DNA from: CAMDPA01 sp964574325 | GTDB taxonomy: Bacteria; Pseudomonadota; Alphaproteobacteria; Rhizobiales; Hyphomicrobiaceae | Reading direction: 5' to 3' | Length of the DNA: 64,000 nt | Assembly (NCBI GenBank): GCA_964574325.1 | Contig: CAZNMY010000023.1 | Coordinates: forward strand, 1 to 64,000 | Shown: piece after piece, positions 61,905-64,000 of the stretch | Position numbering within the stretch: position 1 is the first letter of the stretch | Layout: the number at the start of each line of letters is the position of its first letter | Made by a program: the position numbers and the translations under genes | The notes under the pieces: generated by a model | Told to the model about the DNA's origin: nothing | Seen by the model: only the letters and a program-made list of their open reading frames with translations | Database searches by the model: none

Positions 61905-63257
61905 ATGATGCGATTTGGGCGCGATGGGCCTCTAGATGCGGCAGCCGAGGCCGCCCCGCTCGGCATCCTGGCGGGCGGCTCCGGTGTGCCGTCCGAGATC
62001 GCAGCGGCCGTCACCGCGCGGGGCGGTGGCGTACACATTGTCGGGATCGAAGGCGAAGCCGATCACGGCATCGAGAAGTTTCCGCATACCTGGGTAAACC
62101 TGGGCGGTATCGGCGCGATGATCCGCGCGTTCCGCCAGAACGGTTGCCGGGAGATCGTCATCATCGGCCGCGTGCGACGGCCGCATCTCGCCTCGATCCG
62201 GCCCGATCTGGGGTTCTGGACGAGCCTGCCGGCATTGCTCCCGCTTCTGCGCGGCGGCGACGACGCGATCCTGCGGCTCGTCGTCGGTTTCTTCGAGCGC
62301 CATGGCTTGAAGGTGGTGGGAGCGCACGAGGCCGCTCCCGAATTGATCGCGCCTGTCGGTGTTCTCGGCCGTCATCGGCCCGACGCTGCCGACCGCGAGG
62401 CGATCGGGCGCTGCATGGAGGCGCTGACTCTGCTGGGCCCATTCGACGCCGCGCAAGCCGCAGTCGGGTACGAGGGGGGCCTGATCGCGGTCGAAGGGGC
62501 CGATGGCACCGATGCGATGCTACGCCGGCTGGCAGTGCCGAACGCTTTGAAGCGCCACCCCCTGGCGGCTTCGGGGGCGCGCCGCGCCGTGCTCGTGAAA
62601 ATGCCCAAGCCCGCTCAGGAACGGCGGATCGACCTGCCGGCGATCGGGCCGGAGACGATGCGCCGCGCCGCGGCAGCGGGGCTGGCCGGAATCGCCGTGG
62701 CGAGCGGCCAGACATTGTTCGCGGAGCGAGGGCTGGCGATCGAGTTTGCCGACGATGCCGGTTTGTTCGTCGTCGGGCTCGAGTCCGCAGGTGCGTCGCT
62801 GGGAATTCAGCCATCGGATACGTCGGATGGTATCGCCGGATTGAAGCCTTGCGCCCGGCGAGCGCCCAGCGCTGCCCACCTGAGCGATGCGCGCCTGGGG
62901 GCGCGGGTGCTGGCCGCACTCGAGCCGGTCTGGCCACAGGCTGCGGTCGTCGTATCGCGCAACTATGTGCTGGCGACGGAAGGTCCGGGCGGGGCACTGT
63001 CCGCTGCCGAGCGGGCCGGCCGGCTGAAACCGTGGGGCATGAGGTTTCTGCGCCGTAGCTCGGGCGTGCTCGCCATGACCGACATCGCCGGGGAACTCGG
63101 CTATGACCCGGCGGAACTGATGCGGCGCGCCCGTGCGAGCGGGCTGGCGGGGATTGCGATCCTGCACTCGCCGCGCGACGAGGCGGCGTTGGCGGCACTG
63201 CGCTCGGAGGCCGACCGCACCGGTCTGTTCCTGCTGGCGCCGGGAGACGCGCGATGA
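61905..63257 (+). CDS. lpxI: LpxI UDP-2,3-diacylglucosamine diphosphatase with duplicated C-terminal domain
   Basis: LpxI hydrolyses UDP-2,3-diacylglucosamine to lipid X in alphaproteobacteria lacking LpxH. The 450 residues are far more than the usual 270-290. Residues about 17-165 form the N-terminal domain (PLGILAGGSGVPSEIA, GRVRRPHLASIRPDLG). About 184-295 are the normal DUF1009 C-terminal domain with VEGADGTDAML and VLVKMPKPAQERRIDLPAIGPETMRRA. From about 345 to 445 a degenerate second copy of that domain follows (AVVVSRNYVLATEGPGGALS, LMRRARASGLAGIAIL, RTGLFLLAPGD) without the KMPKPxQERRxDLP residues. The stop overlaps lpxB by four bases. Confidence 0.93.
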   Translation: MMRFGRDGPLDAAAEAAPLGILAGGSGVPSEIAAAVTARGGGVHIVGIEGEADHGIEKFPHTWVNLGGIGAMIRAFRQNGCREIVIIGRVRRPHLASIRPDLGFWTSLPALLPLLRGGDDAILRLVVGFFERHGLKVVGAHEAAPELIAPVGVLGRHRPDAADREAIGRCMEALTLLGPFDAAQAAVGYEGGLIAVEGADGTDAMLRRLAVPNALKRHPLAASGARRAVLVKMPKPAQERRIDLPAIGPETMRRAAAAGLAGIAVASGQTLFAERGLAIEFADDAGLFVVGLESAGASLGIQPSDTSDGIAGLKPCARRAPSAAHLSDARLGARVLAALEPVWPQAAVVVSRNYVLATEGPGGALSAAERAGRLKPWGMRFLRRSSGVLAMTDIAGELGYDPAELMRRARASGLAGIAILHSPRDEAALAALRSEADRTGLFLLAPGDAR

Positions 63258-64000
63258 GAGGTCCGGCGACACCTGCGCGCCCGCTGCGGATCTTCGTCGT
63301 CGCCGGCGAGCATTCCGGAGACGCGCTCGGAGCAAAGTTGATGCCGGCTTTGGCAGCGCTTCACGACGGGCCGATCGAATATGCTGGCGTCGGCGGCGAG
63401 CTGATGGAAGCCGAAGGGCTGCGCTCGCTGTTCCCGATGTCCGAAGTCGCCGTGATGGGCGTGGGCGCGATTCTAAAGCGCTTGATGCCGATCGTGCGGC
63501 GTGTGTGGCGCACCGTCGATGCCGCGCTGGCGTTCGATCCCGATGTCGTCGTCATCATCGACGCACCCGAGTTCACGCACGCGATCGCCAAGCGCATCCG
63601 CCGGAAGAAGCCGGCGATCCCGATCGTCGATTACGTCAGCCCGACGGTGTGGGCATGGCGTCCAGGCCGCGCCAAGGCGATGCGCCCCTACGTCGATCAT
63701 CTGCTGGCGTTGCTGCCGTTCGAGCCGGAAGCGCATCGCCGCCTCGGCGGTCCCGTGTGCACGTACGTCGGACATCCCCTCGCCGAGCGCATCGACGCGA
63801 TCCGGCGTCTCGATCCCGCGCCTCTCGCCGCGCGGCTCGGGATCGCTGGGGATAAGCCCGTGCTCCTGGTGCTGCCGGGCAGCCGCCGATCGGAAGTCGG
63901 GCGCCTGCTGGAAGTGTTCCGGCAAACCGTCGAGCGGCTGAGTGGCGATGGCGAGACCGCGCCGGAAATCATCATTCCCGTGGTCGCGTCGGTTCGCGAC
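63254..64000 (+). CDS. lpxB: Lipid-A-disaccharide synthase, 5' part (3' end outside window)
   Basis: The first 249 residues of the glycosyltransferase joining lipid X to UDP-diacylglucosamine. It begins RIFVVAGEHSGDALGAKLM, with the typical VDYVSPTVWAWRPGRAKAM, HPLAERIDA and LLVLPGSRRSEV segments. The ATG overlaps the lpxI stop. The gene continues past the end of the window. Confidence 0.96.
   Translation, partial: MRGPATPARPLRIFVVAGEHSGDALGAKLMPALAALHDGPIEYAGVGGELMEAEGLRSLFPMSEVAVMGVGAILKRLMPIVRRVWRTVDAALAFDPDVVVIIDAPEFTHAIAKRIRRKKPAIPIVDYVSPTVWAWRPGRAKAMRPYVDHLLALLPFEPEAHRRLGGPVCTYVGHPLAERIDAIRRLDPAPLAARLGIAGDKPVLLVLPGSRRSEVGRLLEVFRQTVERLSGDGETAPEIIIPVVASVRD

Overview
The window is high-GC (about two thirds G+C by eye), densely coding DNA from a Gram-negative alphaproteobacterium, most likely Hyphomicrobiales (Rhizobiales) near Bradyrhizobiaceae/Xanthobacteraceae. 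This rests on the uninterrupted gene order pyrH-frr-uppS-cdsA-dxr-rseP-bamA-lpxD-fabZ-lpxA-lpxI-lpxB, the use of LpxI, two Bug/TctC-type binding proteins, and palindromic dispersed repeats of a type common in that group. The lineage is inferred from content; no 16S gene is present.

Layout. 0-4 kb: 3' end of gltB, a vapBC toxin-antitoxin pair on the opposite strand, gltD and a MAPEG protein. 4-14 kb: mixed metabolic genes (RsmB-like methyltransferase, two SET-domain proteins, an alpha/beta hydrolase, a gentisate dioxygenase-like cupin, a beta-CASP metallo-beta-lactamase protein, a LOG-family protein, an MmgE/PrpD protein) and a decayed ORF. 14.4-18.8 kb: a fused circularly permuted ATP-grasp/alpha-E protein, a transglutaminase, a DUF2478 protein and a stand-alone [2Fe-2S] ferredoxin. 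18.8-20.4 kb: an HpaB-type flavin monooxygenase. 21.3-24.5 kb: an arsenic operon encoding a fused ArsR-ArsC, a GAPDH and the exporter ArsJ, next to tRNA-Thr(CGT). 24.7-26.8 kb: two Bug-type binding proteins. 27-37 kb: a polysaccharide locus (acyltransferase, WecB/TagA-type and two GT2 glycosyltransferases, flippase, Wzz-like protein, polymerase/ligase, Wza-like lipoprotein). 37.4-45 kb: the Tol-Pal system on the minus strand (ybgC, tolQ, tolR, tolA, tolB, pal) with two tandem small lipoprotein genes between tolB and pal. 45-49.8 kb: two tandem metallophosphoesterases, a PRC-barrel protein, a hydrolase and a Cys-rich protein. 50-64 kb: the pyrH-to-lpxB cluster, cut off inside lpxB.

How the genes fit together. 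The second half is an envelope-building region: isoprenoid precursor (dxr), undecaprenyl diphosphate (uppS), phospholipid precursor (cdsA), outer-membrane protein assembly (bamA, rseP), lipid A synthesis (lpxD/A/I/B with fabZ), envelope constriction (Tol-Pal) and surface polysaccharide. The arsenic operon would couple arsenate sensing and reduction to the 1-arseno-3-phosphoglycerate export route (GAPDH + ArsJ).

The least ordinary items are the ArsR-ArsC fusion that keeps an internal Shine-Dalgarno and ATG, an LpxI with a second degenerate copy of its C-terminal domain, the ATP-grasp/alpha-E fusion operon, the pair of SET-domain proteins, vapBC between gltB and gltD, the tandem small lipoproteins near pal, and an ORF disrupted by two compensating frameshifts. 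No CRISPR array, rRNA, prophage or insertion sequence was seen.
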